DNA from: CAIQJJ01 sp049325275
GTDB lineage: Bacteria; Chloroflexota; Anaerolineae; Anaerolineales; UBA4823
Direction of reading: 5' to 3'
Assembly (NCBI GenBank): GCA_049325275.1
Contig: JBMOLU010000069.1
Location: 1-64,000 of the forward strand
DNA: 64,000 bases
The notes beneath the pieces were generated by a model. The model saw only the letters and a list, made by a program, of their open reading frames with translations. It ran no database searches and was not told the origin of the DNA. This document shows, one piece after another, positions 31,275 to 39,992 of this stretch. Position 1 is the stretch's first letter; each line of letters begins with the position of its first letter. Position numbers and translations under genes: made by a program.

Positions 31275-33500
31275 ATGGTTTCTCAACTGGTTTCCCTTGC
31301 ACGCCGACGTTCGCCCGGCCGCTGGTTACGCATGGCCGGATTTTTTGCGTTGGCTGTGCTGCTCGGCCTGTGCACGCTCACGGCCTGTTCGGCGCGCGCC
31401 ACCCCGGCGCGCACGCCCTTCTATTTGCCGACCCGCGCAGAGGACGGGCAAACGCAGGTTTTCAATCTTTTCGTCGCACGCGCCGGAGCCTATCAACTGA
31501 CGCGGGCCGATCTGCTGGCCGCCGGCCTCCGCCTGGCAGCGGACGATGCAAGGCAGCTGCGCATCACCTGGCGCGGGCAGCCTGTCCCGGTGATGGTCAA
31601 CGGCCAGGGCGAAGATTTTACCTTGCGCTTTTACGGGTCTCCATCGGACAGCCGCTTTTCTGCGCAGAATATCTACCAGTTGCAGGTAGGCGAGGCGGCG
31701 CTGCCGATGCAGGTTTCGTCGCCGGCAGCCGGCGCGTCGGGGACAGCCGTTTACAGCGACACCATACGCAGCGAAGAAAACCTGGTCTATGCGCCCCAGG
31801 CTGCCGAGATGGAAGGCTGGTTCTGGCAGGTGCTGCCGGCGCCTTCCACCAATCGCTTCGAGATCGAGCTGGCCCGGCCCGCCGAGGGGCCGGCCCGCCT
31901 GCGGCTGGGAGTCTGGTCGCAGACGCGCGCCGAGGTCTCGCCCGATCACCACTTGCAGGCCACGCTCAACGGGCAGGCCGTGCTGGATGCCACCTGGGAT
32001 GGGGAAGGCTTTCGCGTGCTCGCAGCCGACCTCCCGGCCGGGGCGCTGGTAAGCGGCACCAACGTCGTCGAAATTACGGTGCCCGGCGACACGGGGGCGC
32101 CGGCAGAGCGCAGTTACCTGGACTGGATCGAGGTTTCTTACTTCCGGCAGGCAAAAGCGGTAAACGACCTCGCCGCCGTCGTGGGCACCTCGCAGCCGAT
32201 CCGGCTGGAAGGTTTCGAGGGGCCGGTCACCCTGTGGCAGATCGACTCGCTCACCCAAACCGTCCAGCTGCAAATGGAGGAGGCCACCGACGGGCAGGTA
32301 ACTATCCCGGCCGGCGAAGGCAAACGCTATCTCGCCGTCGGCCCGCACGGCTTTCTGACGCCGGGCATTCAGGCAGCCGCCAGCGTACCCGATTTGCGCA
32401 GCCTGCCTGCGGCCGATTACCTGGCCATCGGCCCCGGTGACCTGCTGGACGCGCTCCAACCGCTGCTCGAATATCACACGCACGATGGCCTGCGAACGGC
32501 CGCCATCCCGCTGCAGGCGATCTACGACCAGTTCAACGCCGGCTTCCCCGAACCCGAAGCCATCCGGCGTTTCCTGGCCTTCGCCGCCGAAAACTGGGAC
32601 GCTCCATCGTGGGGCGAAACGCCTGGGGGCGAAACGCCCCAAGGCGAAACAACCCAATACGTTTTGCTGCTTGGAGATTTCACCTTCGACCCGCGCGGCT
32701 ATACGGCACCTGCAGAAGCCAACCGCCTGCCGACTTTCTTCACCCACACGTACTTTGGCGGCGAAACGGCCAGCGATGTGCCCTTCGCCCAACTCGACGG
32801 CGACAACCGGCCGGATATCGCCCTTGGGCGCCTGCCGGCGCGCAGCACGGCGCAGGTGGAAGCCTACGTCCACAAGGCCCTGGCTTACATGCAGCAGACC
32901 GACCTGGCCTGGCGCTGGCGCCTGCTGGCCGTCGCCGATGGGCAGGAAGCCAGCTTTGCCAACGACGCGCGCGCCTTTCTGGACCGATTCGACCGGGAGA
33001 GCTTCACAGAAACGCTCTTCACCCCGGCAGCCGGCACCACAGATGCCAACAGCCAGATCGACGCCTACCTGGAAGAAGGCTACGGCCTGGTAGGCTATTT
33101 CGGGCACGGCAGCGTGAACATGTGGGGAAAAGACCGCCTGTTCACCACAGACGACGTAAGCGCACTCGACAACCTCGGCCGCCTGCCGGTCGTCATCAAT
33201 ATGAACTGCCTGACCGGGCTGTTCACGCACCCCCAAACCACCTCGCTGGCCGAAAGCCTGCTGTGGCAGCCCGAGGGCGGCGCGGTTGCCGTGCTGGCCC
33301 CAACCGGCCTGACCCTGCCGTCCGACCAGGCGCTGCTGAGCAGCGCCCTGGTCACGGCAATCGACGAACACCCCGGGCAGCGCCTCGGCGCCAGCTTTCT
33401 CGCCGCCCAACGGCAGATGCCGCAAGACTGGTCGGGGGCCAACGAAGTGCTGGCGACCTTTTTATACTTCGGCGACCCTGCCTTGCGCCCGTGGAAGTAA
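31275..33500 (+). CDS. C25-type cysteine peptidase, probable lipoprotein
   Basis: 741 aa from ATG 31275. An ATG at 31332 would give a more standard lipoprotein signal (MAGFFALAVLLGLCTLTAC). The lipobox LTAC suggests lipidation at that Cys. The middle has C25-typical segments ('DYLAIGPGDLLDALQPLLEY', 'VLLLGDFTFDPRG', 'RPDIALGRLPARS'). The dyad is His611 in YFGHGSVNMWG and Cys645 in INMNCLTG, 34 residues apart as in the larger paralogue at 24992. It ends soon after 'YFGDPALRPWK', so it lacks the C-terminal repeats and the F-L-P-L-V tail. Two differently anchored C25 enzymes in one gene run point to a division of labour at the surface. Confidence 0.85.
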   Translation: MVSQLVSLARRRSPGRWLRMAGFFALAVLLGLCTLTACSARATPARTPFYLPTRAEDGQTQVFNLFVARAGAYQLTRADLLAAGLRLAADDARQLRITWRGQPVPVMVNGQGEDFTLRFYGSPSDSRFSAQNIYQLQVGEAALPMQVSSPAAGASGTAVYSDTIRSEENLVYAPQAAEMEGWFWQVLPAPSTNRFEIELARPAEGPARLRLGVWSQTRAEVSPDHHLQATLNGQAVLDATWDGEGFRVLAADLPAGALVSGTNVVEITVPGDTGAPAERSYLDWIEVSYFRQAKAVNDLAAVVGTSQPIRLEGFEGPVTLWQIDSLTQTVQLQMEEATDGQVTIPAGEGKRYLAVGPHGFLTPGIQAAASVPDLRSLPAADYLAIGPGDLLDALQPLLEYHTHDGLRTAAIPLQAIYDQFNAGFPEPEAIRRFLAFAAENWDAPSWGETPGGETPQGETTQYVLLLGDFTFDPRGYTAPAEANRLPTFFTHTYFGGETASDVPFAQLDGDNRPDIALGRLPARSTAQVEAYVHKALAYMQQTDLAWRWRLLAVADGQEASFANDARAFLDRFDRESFTETLFTPAAGTTDANSQIDAYLEEGYGLVGYFGHGSVNMWGKDRLFTTDDVSALDNLGRLPVVINMNCLTGLFTHPQTTSLAESLLWQPEGGAVAVLAPTGLTLPSDQALLSSALVTAIDEHPGQRLGASFLAAQRQMPQDWSGANEVLATFLYFGDPALRPWK

Positions 33501-33581
33501 CGCTGGGGAAATTCGGGCGCCGTAGCGCTCACGTTTCACCGGCGCCGCATCACCAATCATCTCACCATTCTGGAGGTTCTC

Positions 33582-34049
33582 ATGTCAAAACAAAGACAAA
33601 AGCAAAAACAGAAAACAGCCACAAAGCCGGCCATCCTCTGGCTATGGCTCGGCCTGGGCGCCGTCCTGGTGCTCGCTGCGCTGGCTTTCATTTTTCTCCG
33701 GCCCGGCACGCAGGCCGGTGACGTGGCCGCACTGCCGGCCGAAATCACCGTTGCCCAGGCACGCGAGAAATACGATCAGGGCGTTTTCTTCCTCGACGTA
33801 CGCACGCCCGGTGAATGGAACGAGGCGCACATCCCCAACACGACCTTGATTCCGCTGGATGAACTGGGTGTGCGCACGGACGAGCTTCCCAAAGACCAGG
33901 AGATCGTCGTCGTTTGCCGTTCCGGCAACCGCAGCGCACAAGCGCGTGATATCCTCAAGCAGGCCGGATTCGAAAAGGTCACCAGTATGGGCGGCGGCGT
34001 GAACGCCTGGAAAGCCCGCGGCTATCCCACGGAAGCCGGCACGCCTTGA
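33582..34049 (+). CDS. Membrane-anchored rhodanese-like protein
   Basis: 155 aa with GGAGG eight bases before the ATG. A Lys/Gln-rich N-terminus and one hydrophobic segment (ILWLWLGLGAVLVLAALAFIFL) form an anchor. The single rhodanese domain has 'FLDVRTPGEWNEAHIPN', 'LPKDQEIVVVCRSGNRSAQA' with the catalytic Cys, and 'GGGVNAWKARGYPTE'. Such domains carry sulfur as a persulfide or act in redox relay. With the N-terminal anchor the domain is likely outside the cytoplasm. It is the last gene before the GH2 glycosidase (25-bp gap). A link with the thiol proteases upstream, for example keeping Cys residues active, is speculative. Confidence 0.88.
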   Translation: MSKQRQKQKQKTATKPAILWLWLGLGAVLVLAALAFIFLRPGTQAGDVAALPAEITVAQAREKYDQGVFFLDVRTPGEWNEAHIPNTTLIPLDELGVRTDELPKDQEIVVVCRSGNRSAQARDILKQAGFEKVTSMGGGVNAWKARGYPTEAGTP

Positions 34050-34074
34050 AAGCGGCTCGAAAAACAACGGAGGG

Positions 34075-36405
34075 ATGATGCAAAGGCAATCTTTCAACAC
34101 AGGCTGGCGTTTCTACCTGGGGGAAGCGGGCAACCGCTGGGACGACCCGGACGCATCCGGCTGGCGGGCGCTCGACCTGCCCCACGACTGGAGCATCGAG
34201 CTTGCGCGCGATCCCGGTCAGCCGAGCGGCGTTTCGAACGGCTTCTTCCCCACGGGGCGCGGCTGGTATCGCAAAGAGTTTCACTTCAGTCCCTACTGGC
34301 AGCACAAGAAAGCTTTTCTCGAGTTCGAAGGCGTCTACATGAACGCCGAAATCTGGCTCAACGAGCACCTGGTGACGCGCCATCCGTACGGGTACACCGG
34401 TTTCGTCGTAGATTTGAACCCGTATCTGAAATACGGCGAGACCAACGTGCTGCGCGTGATCGTAGACAACGCCAGCCAGCTCAACAGCCGCTGGTATTCC
34501 GGGTCGGGCATCTACCGCCCGGTGTGGATGCTGGTATCCGAGCCGATCCACGTCGCCCCTTACGGCGTCTACGTCACCACCCCCGAAATCGGCCCCGAAA
34601 CGGCGGTGGTGCAGGTCTGCACCGTGGTGCAAAACGAGAGCGACGAGGCCAGGACCGTCACGCTGCGTACAGCCGTTACGGCGCCGGATGGCAGCCAGGC
34701 TGCCGCCGTCGAAAGTGAACGCCAAATCGCAGCCCATGCGCAGGCGACGTTCGAGCAGTCGATGCAAGTCGTCAACCCCAGGCTCTGGGGGCCGGACAGC
34801 CCGACGCGCTACCGCCTGTCGTCGGAAGTGGTTGTGGAAGGGCAGGTCTGGGATACGGCCAGCACCGACTTCGGTATCCGCAGCATCGCATTCAGCGCCG
34901 AAGCGGGTTTCCGGCTCAACGGCCAGCCGCTGCTGCTCAAAGGCGGCTGCGTCCACCACGACAACGGCGTGCTGGGGGCGCAGTCTTTCCCACGGGCAGA
35001 GGAACGCAAAGTGGAACTGCTCAAGGCCAGCGGCTTCAACGCCATCCGCTGCGCGCACAATCCCCCGGCCCAGGCCATGCTCGATGCCTGCGACCGGCTG
35101 GGCATGTTGGTCATCGACGAGGCCTTCGACTGCTGGCGCATTGGCAAAAACCATTACGACTATCACACCATCTTCGAAGACTGGTGGGAACGCGACCTGG
35201 AAAGCATGATCCGGCGCGATGCCAACCACCCCAGCATCATCCTGTGGAGCATCGGCAACGAAGTGCTCGAGCGGGACGGCCGCTCCGGCGGTGCCGCCAT
35301 TGCCCGTATGCTGGCCGAAAAAGTACGCCAACTCGATCCCACACGGCCGACGACCTGCGGCATGTGCCACGTGTGGGACAAGAAGTATGCATGGGAAGCG
35401 ACGGACGCCGTTTTTGCCGCGCTGGATGTCGGCGGCTACAACTACCTGTGGCAGCAGTACCAGGCCGATCACGAACGCCGGCCGGATCGCATCATGGTCG
35501 GCACCGAATCGTTCCCGCTCGAAGCGCTCGATAACTGGCTCGCCGTCGAAGAAAACCCGTACGTGATCGGCGATTTCGTCTGGACGGCGCTCGACTACCT
35601 GGGCGAATCGGGCATCGGCCGCACGATCAGCGGCGACCCGATGCAATTCTCGCTCGGTGAGTACCCCTGGCACGTGGCCAACTGCGGCGATATCGACATC
35701 TGCGGGTTCAAGCGCCCGCAGAGCTACTACCGCGACATGGTTTGGGGCAGTGGTGACAAACTTTACATCGCCGTTCATCCGTACTGCCCGGAAGGGGCGG
35801 AAAGGCGCGTGCCGACGCGTTGGGGTTGGCCGGACGTGTGGCCCAACTGGAATTGGGAAGGGCACGAGGGCGAAACCTTCCAGGTGGACGTGTACTCGGC
35901 CTGCGAGCGCGTCGAGTTGTTCCTCAACGGCCGGTCCCTGGGAACGCAGCCGGCCTCACGCGCCGAACGCCTGACGGCCAGCTTCCAGGTGGCGTACGAA
36001 CCCGGCGAACTGAAGGCCGTCGGTTACCAGGGCAGTTCGGCCATCGCAGAAACCAGCATCGAAACGGCCGGCGTCCCGGCAGCAATCCGCCTGACGCCCG
36101 ATCGCGCACGCATCGAAGCACACCACCCCGACCTGTGCTACGTTACGGTTGAGGTGGTGGATGCCGCCGGGCGCGTGCATCCAAACGCCGTCCACCCGAT
36201 CTATTTCACGGCGCAGGGCAAGGGTGAGATCGCCGCCGTCGGCAACAGCGACCCGGTGAGCACCGAACGTTACCGCGGCAACCAGCGCCAGGCGCACCGC
36301 GGGCGCTGCCTGCTGGTCGTCAAATCGACCGGACAGGGTGAAATCCTGCTGCGCGCCCAGGCCGACGGCTTGGATGCGGCAGCGATCACGATCCAGGCTG
36401 TGTAA
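34075..36405 (+). CDS. Glycoside hydrolase family 2 enzyme (beta-galactosidase-like)
   Basis: 776 aa with GGAGGG directly before two tandem ATG codons (34075 and 34078). The domains run: a sugar-binding jelly roll (FNTGWRFYLGEA...LPHDWSIE; 'GRGWYRKEFHF'), an Ig-like domain, the TIM barrel with acid/base Glu396 in WSIGNEVLERDG and nucleophile Glu478 in MVGTESFP, then C-terminal Ig-like domains including a DUF4982-like part. No signal peptide is seen, so it is probably cytoplasmic. GH2 members cleave terminal beta-galactosides, glucuronides or mannosides. The N-terminal features are closest to the beta-galactosidase branch, but the substrate is not certain. It may be co-transcribed with the upstream protease genes only through read-through. 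Confidence 0.9.
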   Translation: MMQRQSFNTGWRFYLGEAGNRWDDPDASGWRALDLPHDWSIELARDPGQPSGVSNGFFPTGRGWYRKEFHFSPYWQHKKAFLEFEGVYMNAEIWLNEHLVTRHPYGYTGFVVDLNPYLKYGETNVLRVIVDNASQLNSRWYSGSGIYRPVWMLVSEPIHVAPYGVYVTTPEIGPETAVVQVCTVVQNESDEARTVTLRTAVTAPDGSQAAAVESERQIAAHAQATFEQSMQVVNPRLWGPDSPTRYRLSSEVVVEGQVWDTASTDFGIRSIAFSAEAGFRLNGQPLLLKGGCVHHDNGVLGAQSFPRAEERKVELLKASGFNAIRCAHNPPAQAMLDACDRLGMLVIDEAFDCWRIGKNHYDYHTIFEDWWERDLESMIRRDANHPSIILWSIGNEVLERDGRSGGAAIARMLAEKVRQLDPTRPTTCGMCHVWDKKYAWEATDAVFAALDVGGYNYLWQQYQADHERRPDRIMVGTESFPLEALDNWLAVEENPYVIGDFVWTALDYLGESGIGRTISGDPMQFSLGEYPWHVANCGDIDICGFKRPQSYYRDMVWGSGDKLYIAVHPYCPEGAERRVPTRWGWPDVWPNWNWEGHEGETFQVDVYSACERVELFLNGRSLGTQPASRAERLTASFQVAYEPGELKAVGYQGSSAIAETSIETAGVPAAIRLTPDRARIEAHHPDLCYVTVEVVDAAGRVHPNAVHPIYFTAQGKGEIAAVGNSDPVSTERYRGNQRQAHRGRCLLVVKSTGQGEILLRAQADGLDAAAITIQAV

Positions 36406-36438
36406 ACGAGCGGCAAACCAGCCAGCAGAAATGCAGAA

Positions 36439-38292
36439 ATGAAGACTACAGCGATGAGCCTCTGCCAACATCAACTCGAACGCATCCAACGCAAAAGGGA
36501 CGCCTTACGGGCGATCAGCCGGCGGTATGACTGGCTCCGGCTGGGCGCATTCCTGGGTTTTGTCTTCCTCACCTGGTTCACGGCGGCTGCGGCCGGCTCC
36601 CGCCCGGCCGCAGCCGTAGGATTGGCGACGCTGGCCTTCTTCGCCGCCATCGTGATTTTACAGCGCCGCCTCGACCGCCAGGAAATGCGCCTGCAAATCT
36701 GGCAGCACATCACACGCGAGCAGTATGCGCGCCAGGCGCTGGACTGGGAACACATTCCATCACCGCCCTTTTTGATGGAAACACCGCGCCATCCCCTTTC
36801 GCTCGACCTCGACATTACCGGACCGCGCTCGCTGCACCACCTGCTCGACACGGCCATCTCTCACCAGGGTAGCCAAAAGCTGGCCGGCTGGCTGCTTGCC
36901 AACCAGCCGGATGTCGCACAAATCGCAGGCCGGCAGGCCGTCGTTGCCGAACTGGCAAAACTGCCGGGTTTTCGCAAACACCTGACGTCGATCTTCCGCC
37001 AGATCAGCCGCCGGCCGCTGGACGCCGAAAAACTGCTTGTCTGGCTGCGAATTGCCCCTCCCGGCCAAAAAATCGGGCGTATGTTACCGTTTGCCGCCGC
37101 CCTGGCAGCCACGAATGTAGGCCTGTTTTTGTTGAGTACGCTCGCTGGCTGGCCGCCTTACTGGGTACTTTCGGGCGCGCTCTACGGATTGTTGTATGTT
37201 GCCAACATGGGTGCGATCGGCGAATTCGTCGAGGCCGTGGTCAAGCTGGACGATGAATTGATGCCCTTCCAGGCCGTGCTGCGCTACCTGGAAAGGTATC
37301 CTTACCACAAGAACAGAAGCCTGGCGGGCCAATGCGCCGTGTTTTTGAACGGCAGCGACCGCCCGTCCAGGCGGCTGCGCCAGTTGAAGTGGGTCACGGC
37401 CGCGGCGGGAATGCGCATGAATCCCATCGTGGGCCTGCTGCTCAACCTGGTCAGCCCATGGGATTTCTGGGCGGCATGGCTGGCCGCCCGCCAGCGCGCC
37501 CGCATGGCAGCCCTGCTGCCCGCATGGCTGGAAGCGTTCCATGAACTGGAGGCGTTGATTTCGCTGGGGAATTTTGCCGCCATCAATCCAGGCTATACCT
37601 TTCCAAAGGTAGCGGCACAGGAGACAGGGCATCCCGACGGGGCGGCGTTTTGGGTGCGCGGCATGGGCCACCCCCTGCTGCCACCCCGTGAAAAAGTGTG
37701 TAACGATTTCGAGCTGGAAAATCTCGGCGAACTGGCCCTCATCACCGGATCGAACATGGCCGGCAAGAGTACCTTCATCCGTACGGTTGGGGTTAACCTG
37801 TGCCTGGCCCAGGCCGGTGGGCCGGTCGATGCGAGCGCGTGGCGCAGCCTGCCGTTCCGGTTGTATACCTGCATTCGCATCAGCGATTCGCTCAGCGATG
37901 GATTTTCTTATTTTTACGCCGAGGTCAAGCGGCTGCGCGGTTTGCTGGAAGAACTCCAGCAAGCCGGTGAGACGCCGCGAGCAAAGACCCCCCCACTGTT
38001 TTATCTCATCGACGAAATCTTCCGCGGCACCAACAACCGCGAACGTCTGATCGGCAGCCGGGCGTATGTCAGGGCGCTGGCCGGCGCCAACGGCATGGGG
38101 TTGATCGCCACCCACGATCTCGAACTGGCCGGCCTGGCAGAGGAAAACACACAGATAGCGAACTTCCACTTCCGTGACGAGGTAAAGGACGGCAAGCTGG
38201 CCTTCGACTACCGTATTCGTCCCGGAGCCAGCCCCACCACCAACGCGTTAAAAATCATGCAAATGGAAGGGCTGCCGGTTGCTGGACTATAG
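36439..38292 (+). CDS. Membrane-associated MutS-like ATPase
   Basis: 617 aa. It lacks the mismatch-recognition and connector domains of MutS. Instead the N-terminus has two hydrophobic segments (about residues 30-75), and two more lie near residues 215-255. The C-terminal third is a MutS-type ABC ATPase: Walker A GSNMAGKST at 437-445, the signature region 'SDGFSYFYAEVKRLRGLLEEL' and Walker B with the MutS-like extension 'LFYLIDEIFRGTNNRER', then 'GLIATHDLELAGL'. Such truncated membrane MutS relatives are found in many bacteria with unknown roles, so it should not be taken as a mismatch repair protein. It ends in a CTATAG that also holds the stop of the convergent response regulator. Confidence 0.85.
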   Translation: MKTTAMSLCQHQLERIQRKRDALRAISRRYDWLRLGAFLGFVFLTWFTAAAAGSRPAAAVGLATLAFFAAIVILQRRLDRQEMRLQIWQHITREQYARQALDWEHIPSPPFLMETPRHPLSLDLDITGPRSLHHLLDTAISHQGSQKLAGWLLANQPDVAQIAGRQAVVAELAKLPGFRKHLTSIFRQISRRPLDAEKLLVWLRIAPPGQKIGRMLPFAAALAATNVGLFLLSTLAGWPPYWVLSGALYGLLYVANMGAIGEFVEAVVKLDDELMPFQAVLRYLERYPYHKNRSLAGQCAVFLNGSDRPSRRLRQLKWVTAAAGMRMNPIVGLLLNLVSPWDFWAAWLAARQRARMAALLPAWLEAFHELEALISLGNFAAINPGYTFPKVAAQETGHPDGAAFWVRGMGHPLLPPREKVCNDFELENLGELALITGSNMAGKSTFIRTVGVNLCLAQAGGPVDASAWRSLPFRLYTCIRISDSLSDGFSYFYAEVKRLRGLLEELQQAGETPRAKTPPLFYLIDEIFRGTNNRERLIGSRAYVRALAGANGMGLIATHDLELAGLAEENTQIANFHFRDEVKDGKLAFDYRIRPGASPTTNALKIMQMEGLPVAGL

Positions 38293-38664
38293 CCGCTTTG
38301 GGCGACTCAGGTAGCGTTCGCTCAGCTGCATCAGTTGGGTAAAACTAATCGGCTTCAGCAAAACCAGGTCTGCCTGCGGTTGCAGCGCCGAGGCGAGGGC
38401 CGCGTCGGCGGTGACCAAGATGACGCGTGTGTTGCGAAAGCGGTGATCGCTGCGAATATTGCGCAAGATCGTGTTACCGTTGACGCCGGGGATATGTAGA
38501 TCCAAAATCACCATTTCCGGAATTACCGAGGCGAGCCTCTCCTGCGCCAGGCTGCCATCCAAAAAGGATTCGGCCTGGTAGCCGGCCCGTTCCAAGGCTG
38601 TCGTGAAGACGATATTCTGGTCATCGTTATCTTCGATGATCAAGGCCAAAGGTTTTGTATCCAT
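38287..38664 (-). CDS. Single-domain response regulator (receiver only)
   Basis: 125 aa from the ATG at 38664, with GGAG eight bases upstream; a TTG further upstream is less likely. The receiver has the acidic pocket 'ALIIEDNDDQ', phospho-acceptor Asp in 'EMVILDLHIPGVNG', the Thr in 'VILVTADAA' and the Lys in 'VLLKPISF'. There is no output domain, so it signals by protein contacts. The histidine kinase gene 87 bp upstream is its likely partner. Its 3' end overlaps the convergent MutS-like gene by six bases. Confidence 0.9.
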   Translation of the reverse strand: MDTKPLALIIEDNDDQNIVFTTALERAGYQAESFLDGSLAQERLASVIPEMVILDLHIPGVNGNTILRNIRSDHRFRNTRVILVTADAALASALQPQADLVLLKPISFTQLMQLSERYLSRPKRL

Positions 38665-38751
38665 AACCATATCTCCAAGCGTCAATTTTTAATGGCTTTC
38701 CCGCCTGCAGCGGGGCGTACCGGACGCATCCTGTTGAAAACAGGGAACCGT

Positions 38752-39960
38752 TTAGTCTGAAGAACGCGTTGCCCGTAACGGCAGTAGAACCGTAAACGTA
38801 CTGCCGCGCCCAATACGGCTTTCGACACTGATGGTGCCGTTCATGGCGGTCACGAGTTGATTGACAATTGCCAGGCCCAAGCCAACACCGCCCACCTGGC
38901 GGCTTTTTGTTTCGTCGATCTGGCGATAGGGCTCGAAGATATATTTTTGCGCTTCTTCCGAAATCCCGACACCCGTGTCTTTCACCGACAAGATCAAGGC
39001 TGTCTCGCCATTGGTGTTGACCGTGACTACCACGCGACCCGTATCGGTGTACTTGATCGCATTGACCACCAGGTTGGACAAAACCTGGCCGATCTTTTCA
39101 GCATCACCGAACAGGGTCGGCGGCAGATTAGGGTCCACCCGGAGCGACATGGCCAGGCCCTTTTGCAGCGCCAGCGGCAAACAGTTGAGATGAACGGCCT
39201 TGACCAGCTCTTGCGGCGAAAAAGCTTCCTCGCGCAACTGCAAGTGGCCAGCTTCCAGGCGAGACTGATCGAGCAGTTCCGTAAAGGCCTTGGAGAGAGA
39301 CTTTGCATTTTGGTGGATGCGTCTCAGCACATCCTTTTTGGGCACATCCAGGGGGCCATACACCTCTTCCAGTAGCATTTCCGACAAGCCCATGATCGCC
39401 CCTAAGGGGGTGCGCAAATCGTGGCTGACCTGGACGATAAAGCTCGATTTGAACGTGTTGGCTTCTTCCGCTTTCTCCGCCATGGCCTGCACTTCCTGGA
39501 TCTCTACCGTGTAGCGATCGACGGCCCGGTGCAAGGCGCCGCGGATGCGTTCCTGCTCGCCCAGGATGGTTTCTTCGTGACTTTGGAGAAAGCCCTGCAA
39601 GACGGTGTTGTGATAACTGTCGTAAAAATCCAAAGCCGGCGCAATGCCCTCGGGGAGCAAATGGGCAATAAAAAACTGGCGCGTGGCCTGGCCCAGGCGT
39701 AACACGGAATCCTGTGGCAAACCCAACCGGCACAGTTCTTTGCCGCGCGCAAAACCGGAAGGAATCTGCTGGCACAGGTAGGCGATGAGCAAATCAGCTT
39801 CTTTTGCGGCGATATCGTTCAACGCCCGCGGGCGTATCTCGCTGCGGCTGCTGAACAGCAACTCCTGCAAGACCTGGCGGTAATCGGAAACGAGCGCGTC
39901 GCGTCTGGCCTGTAACTGCTCGGCCAGTTCATGACATAAAGCATTGGTGTTCAAATCCAT
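38752..39960 (-). CDS. Soluble histidine kinase with RsbRD-like N-terminal domain
   Basis: 402 aa with no membrane segment. Residues 1-150 are helical and acidic ('LQARRDALVSDYRQVLQELL'), like the RsbRD/globin-sensor-type N-terminal domain. A coiled coil (RYTVEIQEVQAMAEKAEEAN) leads into HisKA with the H box 'QVSHDLRTPLGAIMGLSEMLLEE'. HATPase_c has the N box 'NLVVNAIKYTD', G1 'DTGVGISEE' and G2 'GGVGLGLAIV'. The catalytic residues are intact. It presumably responds to a cytoplasmic signal and phosphorylates the receiver encoded immediately downstream on the same strand. Confidence 0.9.
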   Translation of the reverse strand: MDLNTNALCHELAEQLQARRDALVSDYRQVLQELLFSSRSEIRPRALNDIAAKEADLLIAYLCQQIPSGFARGKELCRLGLPQDSVLRLGQATRQFFIAHLLPEGIAPALDFYDSYHNTVLQGFLQSHEETILGEQERIRGALHRAVDRYTVEIQEVQAMAEKAEEANTFKSSFIVQVSHDLRTPLGAIMGLSEMLLEEVYGPLDVPKKDVLRRIHQNAKSLSKAFTELLDQSRLEAGHLQLREEAFSPQELVKAVHLNCLPLALQKGLAMSLRVDPNLPPTLFGDAEKIGQVLSNLVVNAIKYTDTGRVVVTVNTNGETALILSVKDTGVGISEEAQKYIFEPYRQIDETKSRQVGGVGLGLAIVNQLVTAMNGTISVESRIGRGSTFTVLLPLRATRSSD

Positions 39961-39992
39961 ACCTTTCCCGAACCCAGATATACTTCACGACG

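Noticed and set aside
31326..33425. A 699-codon minus-strand frame opposite the second C25 protease
   Set aside because: Shadow of a clear gene with catalytic motifs on the plus strand.
33979..35865. A 628-codon minus-strand frame opposite the GH2 enzyme
   Set aside because: No domain match by eye; the GH2 frame has both catalytic Glu motifs.
38287..38685. TTG start at 38685 for the response regulator
   Set aside because: The ATG at 38664 has GGAG at the right spacing and begins at the usual receiver N-terminus.
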